DNA from: an uncultured Pseudomonadales bacterium
GTDB taxonomy: Bacteria; Pseudomonadota; Gammaproteobacteria; Pseudomonadales; Cellvibrionaceae
NCBI GenBank assembly: GCA_947489425.1
Contig: CANLDL010000005.1
Coordinates: 1 to 64,000 of the forward strand
Direction of reading: 5' to 3'
DNA: 64,000 nt
A model generated the notes under the pieces. The model saw only the letters and a program-made list of their open reading frames with translations. It was not told the DNA's origin and did no database searches. Positions 8,362 through 17,374 of this stretch are shown here, piece after piece. Position numbers and translations under genes: made by a program. Position 1 is the stretch's first letter. Each line of letters starts with the position of its first letter.

Positions 8362-9681
8362 ATGAAAGAAAATATACAAGTTTATGGTTTAGGTTTTTTA
8401 CTCATTATTGGCGGCTTTTTGTTGGCCAATCAGTTTGTTAAGCCAAGTCCGCCACGTACTATAACTATCGCTACGGGCAGTCAATCTGGTGCCTATTATG
8501 CCTATGCCCAAGATTATAAAAAACGACTGGCTGCAAAGGGTGTAGAGCTTAATATTATTAGCACATCGGGCTCTATTGATAATATTCAGAGGCTTAAAAA
8601 GCAAGAGGTTGATCTTGCCTTTGTACAAAGTGGCACAGGCCAATTCGATTACGCAGAGGATAAAGAAGATTCTCCGTTGGTTTCTTTGGCAAGTCTTTAC
8701 TATGAGCCCCTGTGGCTATTTATGCCAACATCAAAAGCTGTTTTTAAAACAACAGACTTAAAGGGTAAGCGAGTTTCTATTGGAACCGAGGGTAGTGGTA
8801 CGCGTGCCCTAGTGAAAGTGTTACTTGAAAATAATGGTATTAACAGTAGCAATACAGAGTTGTTCGAAGTAGATGGGGACGAAGGTGCTAAACGCTTAAT
8901 TGAAGGTGAGCTTGATTATGCTTTTGTGGTTGCGTCGATGAATGCACCGCTAATACAATCATTGCTAACTAATAACGACATTGCCCCTTTTGATTTTGAG
9001 CGTGCAAAAGCTTATACCCGCCGCTATCGGTTTTTGTCATCGGTAGAGTTGCCTCGTGGTGTTATTGATTTTAGTCGGGATATTCCACAAAAAGATATTA
9101 ATTTACTATCCGCCGCCGCAACGCTTGTAGCTAACAAAGACATTCACCCAGCTTTAGTGGCATTGCTTATGCAAATTCTTGACGATGCACACAGTGAAGG
9201 TGGTGTACTCGAAGAGCCTGGGCAATTCCCTTCAGAGCACTTTGTTGATTTCCCACTAGACAGTAGTGCTCAGCGATACTTCGACTATGGGCCGCCATTA
9301 CTTCAGCGCTATTTACCTTTTTGGGTGGCGGTATTGGTTGATCAGTTAAAAGTATTTTTAATTCCTCTACTCGCGTTAATGATTCCGTTGATGAAAATAC
9401 TGCCACCGATTTATCGTTGGCGTGTTCGGTCACGTATTTATCGGTGGTATCGTGATCTTAGAGGCATAGAGAGTAGAGTGAGCGATAATACTGATAGGGA
9501 CTCTCTAGTAAAATTACTGGCACAGTTAGTCGATTTGCAAGAAGAAGTAACTATGCAGCCTGCACCACTATCGTATACTGAAGAGCTGTATCAACTGCGC
9601 TCCCATATTGCTTTAGTTTCAGAAAAACTATATGCGCAAATGCAAGAACAGCTGGAAGAGGGTCTACCAGAGGCTAATTGA
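8362..9681 (+). CDS. TAXI-family TRAP solute receptor with membrane anchors
   Basis: A 439-residue protein. An N-terminal helix (VYGLGFLLIIGGFLLANQF) is followed by a TAXI solute-binding domain: TITIATGSQSGAYYAYAQDY, SGSIDNIQRLKKQEVDLAFVQSG, and GKRVSIGTEGSGTRALVK. A second hydrophobic stretch near 325-350 (FWVAVLVDQLKVFLIPLLAL) precedes a C-terminal tail of about 85 charged residues. TAXI proteins bind carboxylate-type solutes for TRAP transporters, but no DctQM permease gene is nearby. The membrane-anchored long form is seen in orphans that may work in sensing or with distant permeases. Which solute is bound cannot be read from sequence. Confidence 0.85.
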   Translation: MKENIQVYGLGFLLIIGGFLLANQFVKPSPPRTITIATGSQSGAYYAYAQDYKKRLAAKGVELNIISTSGSIDNIQRLKKQEVDLAFVQSGTGQFDYAEDKEDSPLVSLASLYYEPLWLFMPTSKAVFKTTDLKGKRVSIGTEGSGTRALVKVLLENNGINSSNTELFEVDGDEGAKRLIEGELDYAFVVASMNAPLIQSLLTNNDIAPFDFERAKAYTRRYRFLSSVELPRGVIDFSRDIPQKDINLLSAAATLVANKDIHPALVALLMQILDDAHSEGGVLEEPGQFPSEHFVDFPLDSSAQRYFDYGPPLLQRYLPFWVAVLVDQLKVFLIPLLALMIPLMKILPPIYRWRVRSRIYRWYRDLRGIESRVSDNTDRDSLVKLLAQLVDLQEEVTMQPAPLSYTEELYQLRSHIALVSEKLYAQMQEQLEEGLPEAN

Positions 9682-9860
9682 TTCTTAGTCGTTATTTTTT
9701 AAGAAATGCAAAGCTTAATTTGTTCATAAGCTGCTTCAAGCAGTTTTGTTTTATAGTGTTTTTTCTGTTTTACTCTGTCTGTAATCTAATCATCATTACA
9801 GTAGAGTAATTTTAAGAATAAAAATAATCATCATCAGTATGTTACCGCGAGGATATAACT

Positions 9861-10052
9861 ATGAGCGCTAAACAGACAGCGACTTCCGTTCTAAACCAGT
9901 TAGACGATAATGCGAATTGGGAAGAAGTAAAAGATACTATTATGAAAGTTTACAAACGTGAGACAGGTGATGCTAAAGCAGACGCGCTTGCCGCAATTGT
10001 TTTAACTGGAGTCTTTGTTGCTGTTTGTATTACCTGGATAAGTGCTCAGTAA
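9861..10052 (+). CDS. Small single-helix membrane protein, unknown
   Basis: A 63-residue protein with a good ribosome site (GAGGATATAACT before ATG). The N-terminal 40 residues are acidic and soluble (LNQLDDNANWEEVKDTIMKVY), and residues about 43-60 form one membrane helix (LAAIVLTGVFVAVCITWI). I know no family for it. It stands alone, with 179 bases upstream and 86 downstream. The good ribosome site and clear two-part layout argue that it is translated. It might be a small regulatory or stress membrane peptide. Confidence 0.6.
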   Translation: MSAKQTATSVLNQLDDNANWEEVKDTIMKVYKRETGDAKADALAAIVLTGVFVAVCITWISAQ

Positions 10053-10138
10053 ATATGGGTGAGTGCTGTGTAAGCTTGTAGATATTTTATTTATATTAAC
10101 TATTCACCTCCATTTTTTAATTTGATGTCTATACGTTT

Positions 10139-11782
10139 ATGATTAATGTAGATTCTACTCACTATCCATACACCTCCAGAAGAACGGCAACTTTTGCAAA
10201 AAATGGTATGGTTGCTAGCTCTCAACCGCTCGCAGCAGAAGTGGGCTTGTCAATGCTTAAGGCAGGTGGCAACGCTGTTGACGCGGCTATAGCAACGGCT
10301 GCCGCATTGACTGTGGTCGAGCCTACTGGTTGCGGCATAGGCGGTGATGCTTTTGCATTAGTATGGATGAAGGATAAATTGCACGGACTCAACGCAAGCT
10401 CGGTTGCGCCTGCTGCTTTAACCCCTGAGTATATGCGTGAGCATGGCTATGGTGTAGGACAGCAATCCGAGAGAATGCCACTGCACGGTTGGTTGCCTGT
10501 AACGGTTCCAGGTATTCCCTCAGCTTGGGCAAGCTTACATAAACGCTGGGGTAAGCTGCCTTTTGGCGATGTGCTAGCCCCTGCTATCAGGCTTGCGCGT
10601 GAGGGCTTTCCTGTATCGCCTACGATTAGTCACCTCTGGGCCAGAGAAGCTAGGTTAATGGGTGAGGTATTAACAGATGCGAGCTTAAAAAATAATTGGT
10701 TCGACTTGTTTTCCTTTAATGGCCGCACTCCAAATCCCGGCGAGATATTTACATCCAGTGGGCATGCCGACTCTTTGCAAAGCATTGCAGATTCCTACAG
10801 CGAGAGTTTTTATCGTGGAGAACTTGCTGACAAGATAGATACATTCGCACGTGAAAGTGGTGGTCTTATTCGCAAAGAAGATCTTGCAGTCTATCAGCCT
10901 GAATGGGTTGACCCCATCAAGTTAAATTACCGCGGCTACGACATTTGGCAGATACCTCCCAACGGCCAAGGCCTGGTGGTATTAATGGCATTAAATATAT
11001 TAAAAGCTTACAAGTTTGGGGAGAATGATAAGCGCGACTCAAGCGATGTTATACACAAACAAATAGAGGCGATGAAGCTTGCCTACACTGATGGCCAAGC
11101 ATTTATTACTCAAAAAGATCATATGCCCTATGGTGTGGATGACCTATTGGCAGAGGCTTATGCGCAGTCTCGCCGTGATCAAATTGGCGAGCAGGCAGTT
11201 ATGCCGAGTGTTGGCAGCCCACAAAAAGGCGGCACAGTATATTTATCAACCGCCGATAGTGACGGTAATATGGTCTCTTACATTCAGAGTAATTTTCATG
11301 GCTTTGGCTCGGGTATTGTTGTGCCTGGTACAGGTATCAGCCTACAAAACCGTGGAGCTGACTTCTCGCTAGATCCACATCACCCCAATTATTTACAAGC
11401 GGGTAAAAAAACTTTCCATACGATTATTCCGGGGTTTATCACTAAGGGCGATCAAGCCGTTGGGCCTTTTGGTGTGATGGGTGCTTATATGCAGCCGCAA
11501 GGTCAATTACAGGTCATTAGTAATATGATCGATTTTGGCATGAATCCACAAACGGCTCTTGATGCCCCCAGATGGCAATGGTTTGGTGATAAAACAGTTG
11601 GCTTAGAGCCAGAATTAGGGGCAACTATTTTAAGGGATTTACAAAACAAAGGTCACGATGCCAGTATTGCCACTAACCCGACTATCTATGGACGTGGGCA
11701 AATTATTATTCGTGATCCCTCAACAGGTGTACTTTGCGGCGGCACTGAAAAACGAATAGACGGAACAATTGCTGCGTATTAG
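10139..11782 (+). CDS. Gamma-glutamyltransferase family protein
   Basis: A 547-residue Ntn-hydrolase that cleaves or transfers gamma-glutamyl groups such as that of glutathione. The family signature is clear: MVASSQPLAAEVGLSMLKAG, GNAVDAAIATAAALTVVEPT and GCGIGGDAFALVW. The catalytic Thr that becomes the new N-terminus after self-cleavage lies in KGGTVYLSTADSDGNM (Thr near residue 366). The C-terminal subunit continues with NFHGFGSGIVVPGTG. No signal peptide is seen, unlike periplasmic E. coli Ggt, so this is probably a cytosolic paralogue of the YwrD type. It is a single gene upstream of ruvC. Confidence 0.9.
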   Translation: MINVDSTHYPYTSRRTATFAKNGMVASSQPLAAEVGLSMLKAGGNAVDAAIATAAALTVVEPTGCGIGGDAFALVWMKDKLHGLNASSVAPAALTPEYMREHGYGVGQQSERMPLHGWLPVTVPGIPSAWASLHKRWGKLPFGDVLAPAIRLAREGFPVSPTISHLWAREARLMGEVLTDASLKNNWFDLFSFNGRTPNPGEIFTSSGHADSLQSIADSYSESFYRGELADKIDTFARESGGLIRKEDLAVYQPEWVDPIKLNYRGYDIWQIPPNGQGLVVLMALNILKAYKFGENDKRDSSDVIHKQIEAMKLAYTDGQAFITQKDHMPYGVDDLLAEAYAQSRRDQIGEQAVMPSVGSPQKGGTVYLSTADSDGNMVSYIQSNFHGFGSGIVVPGTGISLQNRGADFSLDPHHPNYLQAGKKTFHTIIPGFITKGDQAVGPFGVMGAYMQPQGQLQVISNMIDFGMNPQTALDAPRWQWFGDKTVGLEPELGATILRDLQNKGHDASIATNPTIYGRGQIIIRDPSTGVLCGGTEKRIDGTIAAY

Positions 11783-11901
11783 TGGCAATTACCCTTGTTT
11801 TTATCTCTTATTACTTTGTTTACTCATTGAGTTCATCTTAAACCTCTTGATTTTCTTCGTTCATCCTCACATACTGGTAAAAAATACTGGATATAAAAAC
11901 A

Positions 11902-12420
11902 GTGGCTATTATTTTAGGGATCGATCCCGGTTCACTCAAAACAGGCTTTGGGCTTATCAATGCTATTGGTGGCCGCTATGAGTACGTTGCTAGTGGTGTT
12001 ATTCGCTTGCCCAAAGCAGAGCTACCCGAGAGACTACATGTAATCTTTGAGAGCTTAGTAGAAGTGATTGAAGAATATTGCCCTCAAGAGATGGCAATAG
12101 AAAGCGTATTTATGTCTAAAAGCGCGGGTTCTGCGATTAAACTTGGGCAAGCACGTGGCGCGGCAATTGTCGCGGCAACCAGCAGCAATTTACCAGTAGC
12201 AGAATACGAAGCCAAAAAAGTAAAGCAGTCGGTTGTTGGCTCGGGTGGGGCAGATAAGTTTCAAGTACAGCATATGATCAAGCAGCTACTAAAGCTCTCG
12301 GCCACACCGCAAGAGGACGCCGCCGATGCGCTTGCCGTGGCCATATGCCACGCTAATACCCAGCAACATCTAATAGCAATTGCCGATGGCAAGCGTTTTA
12401 GGCGTGGCCGCATGGTGTAA
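11902..12420 (+). CDS. ruvC: Holliday junction endonuclease RuvC
   Basis: A 172-residue resolvase that nicks Holliday junctions symmetrically during recombinational repair. The start is GTG (11902), opening with [10 protein letters not shown], which holds the first catalytic Asp. A catalytic Glu follows in MAIESVF, and the last acidic residues lie in [14 protein letters not shown]. The length equals the usual 173. It is first in the ruvC-ruvA-ruvB run, 59 bases before ruvA. Confidence 0.96.
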   Translation: MAIILGIDPGSLKTGFGLINAIGGRYEYVASGVIRLPKAELPERLHVIFESLVEVIEEYCPQEMAIESVFMSKSAGSAIKLGQARGAAIVAATSSNLPVAEYEAKKVKQSVVGSGGADKFQVQHMIKQLLKLSATPQEDAADALAVAICHANTQQHLIAIADGKRFRRGRMV

Positions 12421-12479
12421 CATTTTAGCTAATGCATCAATAAAGAAACATTAATTACCAATAAAAGATCGAGAAAATT

Positions 12480-13094
12480 ATGATTGGCCGTTTAAAAGGC
12501 AATATTATAGAAAAGCAGCCACCGCATGTATTGATTGATGTAGGAGGTGTGGGTTACGAAGCTCAAGCACCGATGACTAGCTTTTACCCTATGCCTGCGG
12601 TTGGCGAGCAAGTTATATTACACACGCATTTATCCGTCTCGGAGAATGCCCACCAACTCTTTGCGTTTTACACCTTTGATGAGCGCAAGCTATTTCGTAC
12701 GCTCATCAAAGTCAGTGGTGTTGGCCCTAAAATGGCCTTAGCAATTCTATCGGGTATGCCAGTTAACGAATTTGTACAATGTGTGGCAGAAGGTAATAGC
12801 GCGGCACTTGTCAAAGTGCCAGGTGTGGGTAAAAAAACCGCCGAGCGCTTAATTATAGAAGTTAAAGATAAAATTAAAGGTTGGGATAACCTCGACTCTA
12901 CCGTAGCAACTTTTGGCGATACTATTGCTTCCTCACCGCAAGCGTCAATTACTGCCGATGCAGAGAGCGCTCTGATTGCGCTAGGCTATAAACCCACTGA
13001 TGCGGCTAAAGTTATTACTAGTGTGCAAAAGAATGAAACTGTTGATACTAGTGAAGAGTTGATAAGATTAGCGCTAAAGAGTTTGGCGGGGTAG
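12480..13094 (+). CDS. ruvA: Holliday junction branch migration protein RuvA
   Basis: A 204-residue protein forming the tetramer that holds the four-way junction and loads RuvB. Domain I starts MIGRLKGNIIEKQPPHVLID. Two helix-hairpin-helix motifs are visible (VSGVGPKMALAIL and VPGVGKKTAERLI, residues about 73-120). The C-terminal domain III (ESALIALGYKPTDAAKVI) contacts RuvB. Length and order are standard. It is followed after 84 bases by ruvB. Confidence 0.96.
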   Translation: MIGRLKGNIIEKQPPHVLIDVGGVGYEAQAPMTSFYPMPAVGEQVILHTHLSVSENAHQLFAFYTFDERKLFRTLIKVSGVGPKMALAILSGMPVNEFVQCVAEGNSAALVKVPGVGKKTAERLIIEVKDKIKGWDNLDSTVATFGDTIASSPQASITADAESALIALGYKPTDAAKVITSVQKNETVDTSEELIRLALKSLAG

Positions 13095-13178
13095 TTTGCT
13101 ATAACGCCAAGCGCAGTGATACATAGTATCTATAAATAGGGCAACCCTTATACATCGGATATAAAAGCTGATAAAACA

Positions 13179-14216
13179 ATGATAACCAAAGATAACTTAC
13201 AAGCAGAACGTATGGTTGCACCTCAGGCGATGCCACAGGAGGAGCGGCAAGATAGGGCGATTCGGCCTAAACAGCTTGAGGATTATGTAGGGCAGCCGCA
13301 GGTGCGCGAGCAGATGGATATTTTTATTCGTGCAGCGCAAAATCGCGGTGAGCCGTTAGATCACACCTTAATCTTTGGGCCACCAGGCCTGGGTAAAACC
13401 ACCTTAGCTAACATTATAGCTAATGAGATGGGGGTTGAGATGGCATCAACATCGGGCCCTGTACTCGAAAAAGCCGGTGACCTTGCTGCACTAATGACAA
13501 ACCTCCAACCCGGTGATGTGCTCTTTATTGATGAGATTCACAGGCTTTCTCCTGTTGTTGAGGAGGTGCTTTACCCAGCAATGGAAGACTACCAGCTCGA
13601 TATTATGATAGGCGAGGGTCCTGCCGCTCGTTCTATAAAGCTAGATTTGCCACCGTTCACTCTAGTGGGAGCAACGACTCGTGCAGGGCTTTTAACGTCA
13701 CCACTGCGAGACCGCTTTGGTATTGTTCAGCGGCTTGAATTTTATAATGTTGAGGACCTTACCCATATTGTTAGTCGATCTGCATCGCTTTTGGGGGTAT
13801 CGATGGATCAAAAAGGTGCTTTTGAAATTGCCAAACGCTCTCGAGGTACGCCTCGTATAGCTAACCGCCTATTGCGCCGTGTGCGTGACTACGCCGAGGT
13901 TAAAGGTGATGGGCATGTAAGCAATGAAGTAGCTGATCAAGCACTTAATATGCTTAAGGTTGATAATAGTGGTTTTGATCATATGGATCGCAAGCTCTTG
14001 CTAGCGATGATCGAGAAGTTTGGTGGTGGCCCTGTAGGCATCGATAGTCTTGCAGCGGCCATTAGCGAAGAGCGAGACACTATTGAGGATGTGTTAGAGC
14101 CTTATTTAATACAGCAGGGCTTTATCACTCGCACACCAAGAGGGCGTATTGTGACAGCCCTAGCGTATGAACATTTTGATTTGCCTGATTTAACCGCTAA
14201 TACATCTAAAGATTAA
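13179..14216 (+). CDS. ruvB: Holliday junction branch migration helicase RuvB
   Basis: A 345-residue AAA+ motor that drives branch migration together with RuvA. The Walker A is GPPGLGKTT (residues about 67-75) and the Walker B LFIDEIHR; sensor 1 is VGATTRAG. The arginine-finger region is SPLRDRFGI. The C-terminal winged helix ends with [20 protein letters not shown]. The length is typical. It is downstream of ruvA and upstream of ybgC. Confidence 0.97.
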   Translation: MITKDNLQAERMVAPQAMPQEERQDRAIRPKQLEDYVGQPQVREQMDIFIRAAQNRGEPLDHTLIFGPPGLGKTTLANIIANEMGVEMASTSGPVLEKAGDLAALMTNLQPGDVLFIDEIHRLSPVVEEVLYPAMEDYQLDIMIGEGPAARSIKLDLPPFTLVGATTRAGLLTSPLRDRFGIVQRLEFYNVEDLTHIVSRSASLLGVSMDQKGAFEIAKRSRGTPRIANRLLRRVRDYAEVKGDGHVSNEVADQALNMLKVDNSGFDHMDRKLLLAMIEKFGGGPVGIDSLAAAISEERDTIEDVLEPYLIQQGFITRTPRGRIVTALAYEHFDLPDLTANTSKD

Positions 14217-14294
14217 TAGGCTTGCTAAGCAATAGAGTTTACTTGAGCTATCAATTATTAGTATCGACACTAATATCTACTTTCTAGGAATAAA

Positions 14295-14738
14295 ATGAAA
14301 GATTCCTCTTCTATTTCTTCTCCAATCAATGAATTTAAACTGGCTATACGTGTCTATATCGAAGATACCGATGCAGGTGGTATTGTCTATTACGTCAATT
14401 ACCTCAAATATATTGAGCGTAGCCGTACCGAGTTGTTGCGTTCCCTAGGTTACGGCAAAACCGCGGTATTAGGCGATGGTTTATTGTTGGTTGTGCGCCA
14501 CACAGAGATCGATTATTTGTCATCTGCACGACTAGATGATGAAATCGTAGCCACAGCTCAGGTGCAAAAAATAGCAAAAACCTATGTGGTGTTTCATCAA
14601 GAGGTACGCAGAGGTGATGAGGTGTTGTGTAAAGCCACGGTAAAAATTGCTTGTGTACAAACTAGCATAAATAAGATGAAGCCAGCGCGAATACCTGATT
14701 CAATTTATGATTCGTTGCAGAAAATGCTTTTTGAATAA
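14295..14738 (+). CDS. ybgC: YbgC-family acyl-CoA thioesterase
   Basis: A 147-residue hotdog-fold thioesterase that hydrolyses acyl-CoA, associated with the Tol-Pal locus in proteobacteria. The 4HBT catalytic signature is present as VYIEDTDAGGIVYYVNYLKY, with its catalytic Asp, followed by IERSRTELLRSLGY. The usual length is about 135 and the N-terminus is slightly longer. It follows ruvB by 78 bases. A membrane-protein gene separates it from tolQ, which is unusual, as ybgC normally abuts tolQ. Confidence 0.94.
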   Translation: MKDSSSISSPINEFKLAIRVYIEDTDAGGIVYYVNYLKYIERSRTELLRSLGYGKTAVLGDGLLLVVRHTEIDYLSSARLDDEIVATAQVQKIAKTYVVFHQEVRRGDEVLCKATVKIACVQTSINKMKPARIPDSIYDSLQKMLFE

Positions 14739-14764
14739 TTTATAGATAACTAGATGTAAACCCT

Positions 14765-15259
14765 ATGACAATTATTGAAAAGTCGGAAGTCATCTTAATT
14801 TTTGTTATAACCATTCTATTATTACTATTTGGTCAATTACTTTTCCCCACCAGTATTTCTGTCTCCCACTTAGTTTTGTATAGCGCTGCATTATTATTGT
14901 TGCAGGGTTTAATACGCGACCTTTGTCTTCTTTTTTTTAAACGATTTTTATTAAATACTCGCCAAGGTAAAAGCGAAACCAGTCGTCTAACCAATATGAA
15001 GAATGTATCTATCCCTATTAAAGCACAGTGTTTATGTATGGAATCTGTGATTGGTTTAACTGGGGTAATTATTGGTTTATGTTTTTTGAGTTTGGGTTTT
15101 AAGCAAATATTATTGCTAAATATCTATGCTTTTACTGGTATTTTGGTTTCTGTTCTAGTACTTGGCTTTTTTCTAAAAGATTATGTGTTTGGCTGGAACC
15201 CATGGAGAATTTATAAAGAACCCGATCACATGAATGTAATATTTCAATGGAAGTCGTAA
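14765..15259 (+). CDS. Unknown four-helix membrane protein between ybgC and tolQ
   Basis: A 164-residue, strongly hydrophobic protein with about four membrane helices: residues about 8-28, 33-58 (with LRD/LLFFKR), 92-115 and 118-140. A basic loop (RQGKSETSRLTNMKN) joins the pairs. I recognise no family. It starts 26 bases after ybgC and lies 94 bases before tolQ, so it is probably co-transcribed with the Tol genes. Its base use (many TTA/TTT codons) is more AT-rich than ybgC or tolQ, which may only reflect hydrophobic content. A lineage-specific insertion into the operon is the simplest reading. Confidence 0.65.
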   Translation: MTIIEKSEVILIFVITILLLLFGQLLFPTSISVSHLVLYSAALLLLQGLIRDLCLLFFKRFLLNTRQGKSETSRLTNMKNVSIPIKAQCLCMESVIGLTGVIIGLCFLSLGFKQILLLNIYAFTGILVSVLVLGFFLKDYVFGWNPWRIYKEPDHMNVIFQWKS

Positions 15260-15353
15260 ATAGAAGTGTTACTATTGCGCGCACTTATTTGCACTTAAAA
15301 TTTATTTTATAGTTTCAATAATAATTGGTTTTGAATAATAGGTTTTATTACAT

Positions 15354-16046
15354 ATGATAAAAGACGAACAAACTTTATCTATTTGGTCATTGATTAGCGA
15401 GGCGGGTTTAGTCGTACAATCAGTAATGCTGTTGCTTTTACTTGCATCAGTTGTGTCTTGGGTGATGATCGTTCAGCGCGGTGCTTACCAGCGCAAAGCC
15501 AAGTCTTTATTTAACGATTTTGAAAAAACATTTTGGTCTGGTGTCGACCTTACCCAGCTTTATAGGCAAGGTAACGATAGCGCAGGCTTAGGCAAAACCT
15601 CAGGTTTAGAAAATATTTTTAGGGCAGGTTTTAAAGAATTTACTCGCCTACGCCAGCAAGACAATATGGATGACGATACCGTTATGGTAGGTACGCAACG
15701 TGCCATGCGTGTTGCACTAGCCCGTGAGCAAGAGCAATTAGAGGCCAATCTGCCTTTTTTGGCAAGTGTCGCCTCCGTTAGCCCTTATATCGGTTTATTT
15801 GGTACGGTTTGGGGGATTATGAACTCATTTAGAGGGCTTGCTACCGCAGGGCAGGCATCACTTGCAACTGTAGCGCCGGGTATCTCCGAGGCTTTAATTG
15901 CAACTGCAATGGGTTTGTTTGCTGCCATTCCTGCTGTGCTTGCCTATAACCGCTATGCCGCTCGTGCCGATGTATTAACCAGTAACTATGAGACTTTTGC
16001 CGAAGAGTTAACTGCAATATTGCATAGACAATTACACCACCGATAA
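15354..16046 (+). CDS. tolQ: Tol-Pal system protein TolQ
   Basis: A 230-residue inner-membrane proton-channel subunit of the Tol machine, homologous to ExbB/MotA. The three helices can be placed: residues about 18-40 (VVQSVMLLLLLASVVSWVMI), about 130-155 (LASVASVSPYIGLFGTVWGI) and about 172-195 (ISEALIATAMGLFAAIPAVLAY). The MotA/TolQ/ExbB signature is clear. TolQ with TolR uses the proton-motive force to move TolA, holding the outer membrane to the septum during division. Twenty bases separate it from tolR. Confidence 0.96.
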   Translation: MIKDEQTLSIWSLISEAGLVVQSVMLLLLLASVVSWVMIVQRGAYQRKAKSLFNDFEKTFWSGVDLTQLYRQGNDSAGLGKTSGLENIFRAGFKEFTRLRQQDNMDDDTVMVGTQRAMRVALAREQEQLEANLPFLASVASVSPYIGLFGTVWGIMNSFRGLATAGQASLATVAPGISEALIATAMGLFAAIPAVLAYNRYAARADVLTSNYETFAEELTAILHRQLHHR

Positions 16047-16065
16047 GTAATGAGCCACTATTATT

Positions 16066-16503
16066 ATGTCGTATAACGTGTTTACACATAAAAAAGCCAG
16101 AAAAAAGCCAATGGCAGAGATTAATGTCGTGCCTTATATCGACGTTATGTTGGTGCTATTGGTAATTTTTATGGTAACGGCGCCTTTGCTGAATCAAGGT
16201 GTCAAAGTTGATTTACCTCAGGCGGCCTCCGCTCCGATTGATAATAAGGATCAAGAGCCTTTGATTGTCTCGATTAAGTCCGACGGTAGTTATTATATAA
16301 AGCTCGGTAAAGACGAAGAAAGCGCTAAGCCACTCGCCGAAATCAGTGAGCAGGTAGGTAAAGTGGTTAAATTAAAGCCAGAAACCCCTGTGTTAGTTTG
16401 GGGCGATACCAATGTACCCTACGGTAAAGTAGTTGAATTGATGTCTCGCCTAACGCAGGCGGGAGCTGAGTCGGTAGGGTTGGTGACGGAGCCACCCCGT
16501 TAG
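16066..16503 (+). CDS. tolR: Tol-Pal system protein TolR
   Basis: A 145-residue bitopic inner-membrane protein of the ExbD/TolR family. The conserved start KPMAEINVVPYIDVMLVLLV contains the proton-relay Asp in the membrane helix (about residues 20-42). The periplasmic domain (VSIKSDGSYYIKL to QAGAESVGLVTEPPR) is of normal size. The stop is followed after four bases by tolA. It acts with TolQ to energise TolA. Confidence 0.96.
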   Translation: MSYNVFTHKKARKKPMAEINVVPYIDVMLVLLVIFMVTAPLLNQGVKVDLPQAASAPIDNKDQEPLIVSIKSDGSYYIKLGKDEESAKPLAEISEQVGKVVKLKPETPVLVWGDTNVPYGKVVELMSRLTQAGAESVGLVTEPPR

Positions 16504-16507
16504 TTTT

Positions 16508-17374
16508 ATGGGTATGGTGTCGTATATTCCAGCCATTATTATCAGCGTATTGCTACATGCTGTAGTGATAGCTTTGGTTTTTATTGGCTGGCAGGCAAGC
16601 CCACCTAAAAAAATCGAACAGCCAGCCTTTATTAAAGCAACCTTAGTTGATTTAAAAACAGAGGGTAAGAAGGCAGCACCAAAATCAAAGGCAAAGCCTA
16701 AGCCTATCCCTAAAAAGATTAATTTAGAGAAAAAACATAAAGAAGCGGCTAAAAAGAAAGCGGCAGAAAAAAAGCGTAAACAAGCACTCGCTAAGAAAAA
16801 AGCAGCCGAAAAGGCTAAAGCCAAGGCAAAACAAGAGAAATTAAAGCAACAAAAGTTGGCTAAAGAGAAAGCGCTTGCCAAAAAACGTGCTCAAGAAAAG
16901 GCCAAAAAACAGGAACAGGCAAAAAAAGAGAAGCAGCGTCTGCAAGAGCAAGCAAAAGCTGAGCAGCAAGAACTTGAAAAGCAGCGCCTACAAGAAAACC
17001 TACAACGTGAGCGTGCACGCCTAGATGCAGAGCGCAAGGCAGAGCTTGCCGCAGTACAGCTTGAGGCCGATAAAAAGGCCTCACAGTCTTATATTAGTGT
17101 TATTCAGCGACGTATTAACGATAACTGGAGCCGGCCTCCTTCTGCACGTAATGGCATGAAAGTTGAACTGCGCATACAATTGGTACCCACGGGGACTGTT
17201 GTTAATGTGGCGGTAATTAAAAGCAGTGGCAGCGACGCTTTTGATCGCTCGGCGATTAATGCAGTCAATAAAGTAGGCCAGTTCTCCGAGATTAAATCGA
17301 TGCCCTCGCGTATTTTTGAGCGAGAATTTCGGCAATTTATTTTACTCTTTCAACCACAGGATTTAAGACAGTGA
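16508..17374 (+). CDS. tolA: Cell envelope integrity protein TolA
   Basis: A 288-residue bridge between the inner and outer membranes. Residues about 4-27 form the anchor helix ([20 protein letters not shown]). Residues about 50-190 are a long Lys/Ala/Glu/Gln coiled coil, the TolA II domain. The C-terminal domain ([19 protein letters not shown] onward) is the TonB-like fold that contacts Pal and TolB. Length is shorter than E. coli TolA (421) but normal for the order-level relatives. The stop overlaps the GTG start of tolB (GTGA), indicating translational coupling. Confidence 0.94.
   Translation: MGMVSYIPAIIISVLLHAVVIALVFIGWQASPPKKIEQPAFIKATLVDLKTEGKKAAPKSKAKPKPIPKKINLEKKHKEAAKKKAAEKKRKQALAKKKAAEKAKAKAKQEKLKQQKLAKEKALAKKRAQEKAKKQEQAKKEKQRLQEQAKAEQQELEKQRLQENLQRERARLDAERKAELAAVQLEADKKASQSYISVIQRRINDNWSRPPSARNGMKVELRIQLVPTGTVVNVAVIKSSGSDAFDRSAINAVNKVGQFSEIKSMPSRIFEREFRQFILLFQPQDLRQ

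Noticed and set aside
16450..17084. Minus-strand open frames opposite tolA
   Set aside because: They are shadows of the Lys/Ala/Glu coiled-coil codons of tolA, giving Leu/Phe/Ala-rich nonsense.
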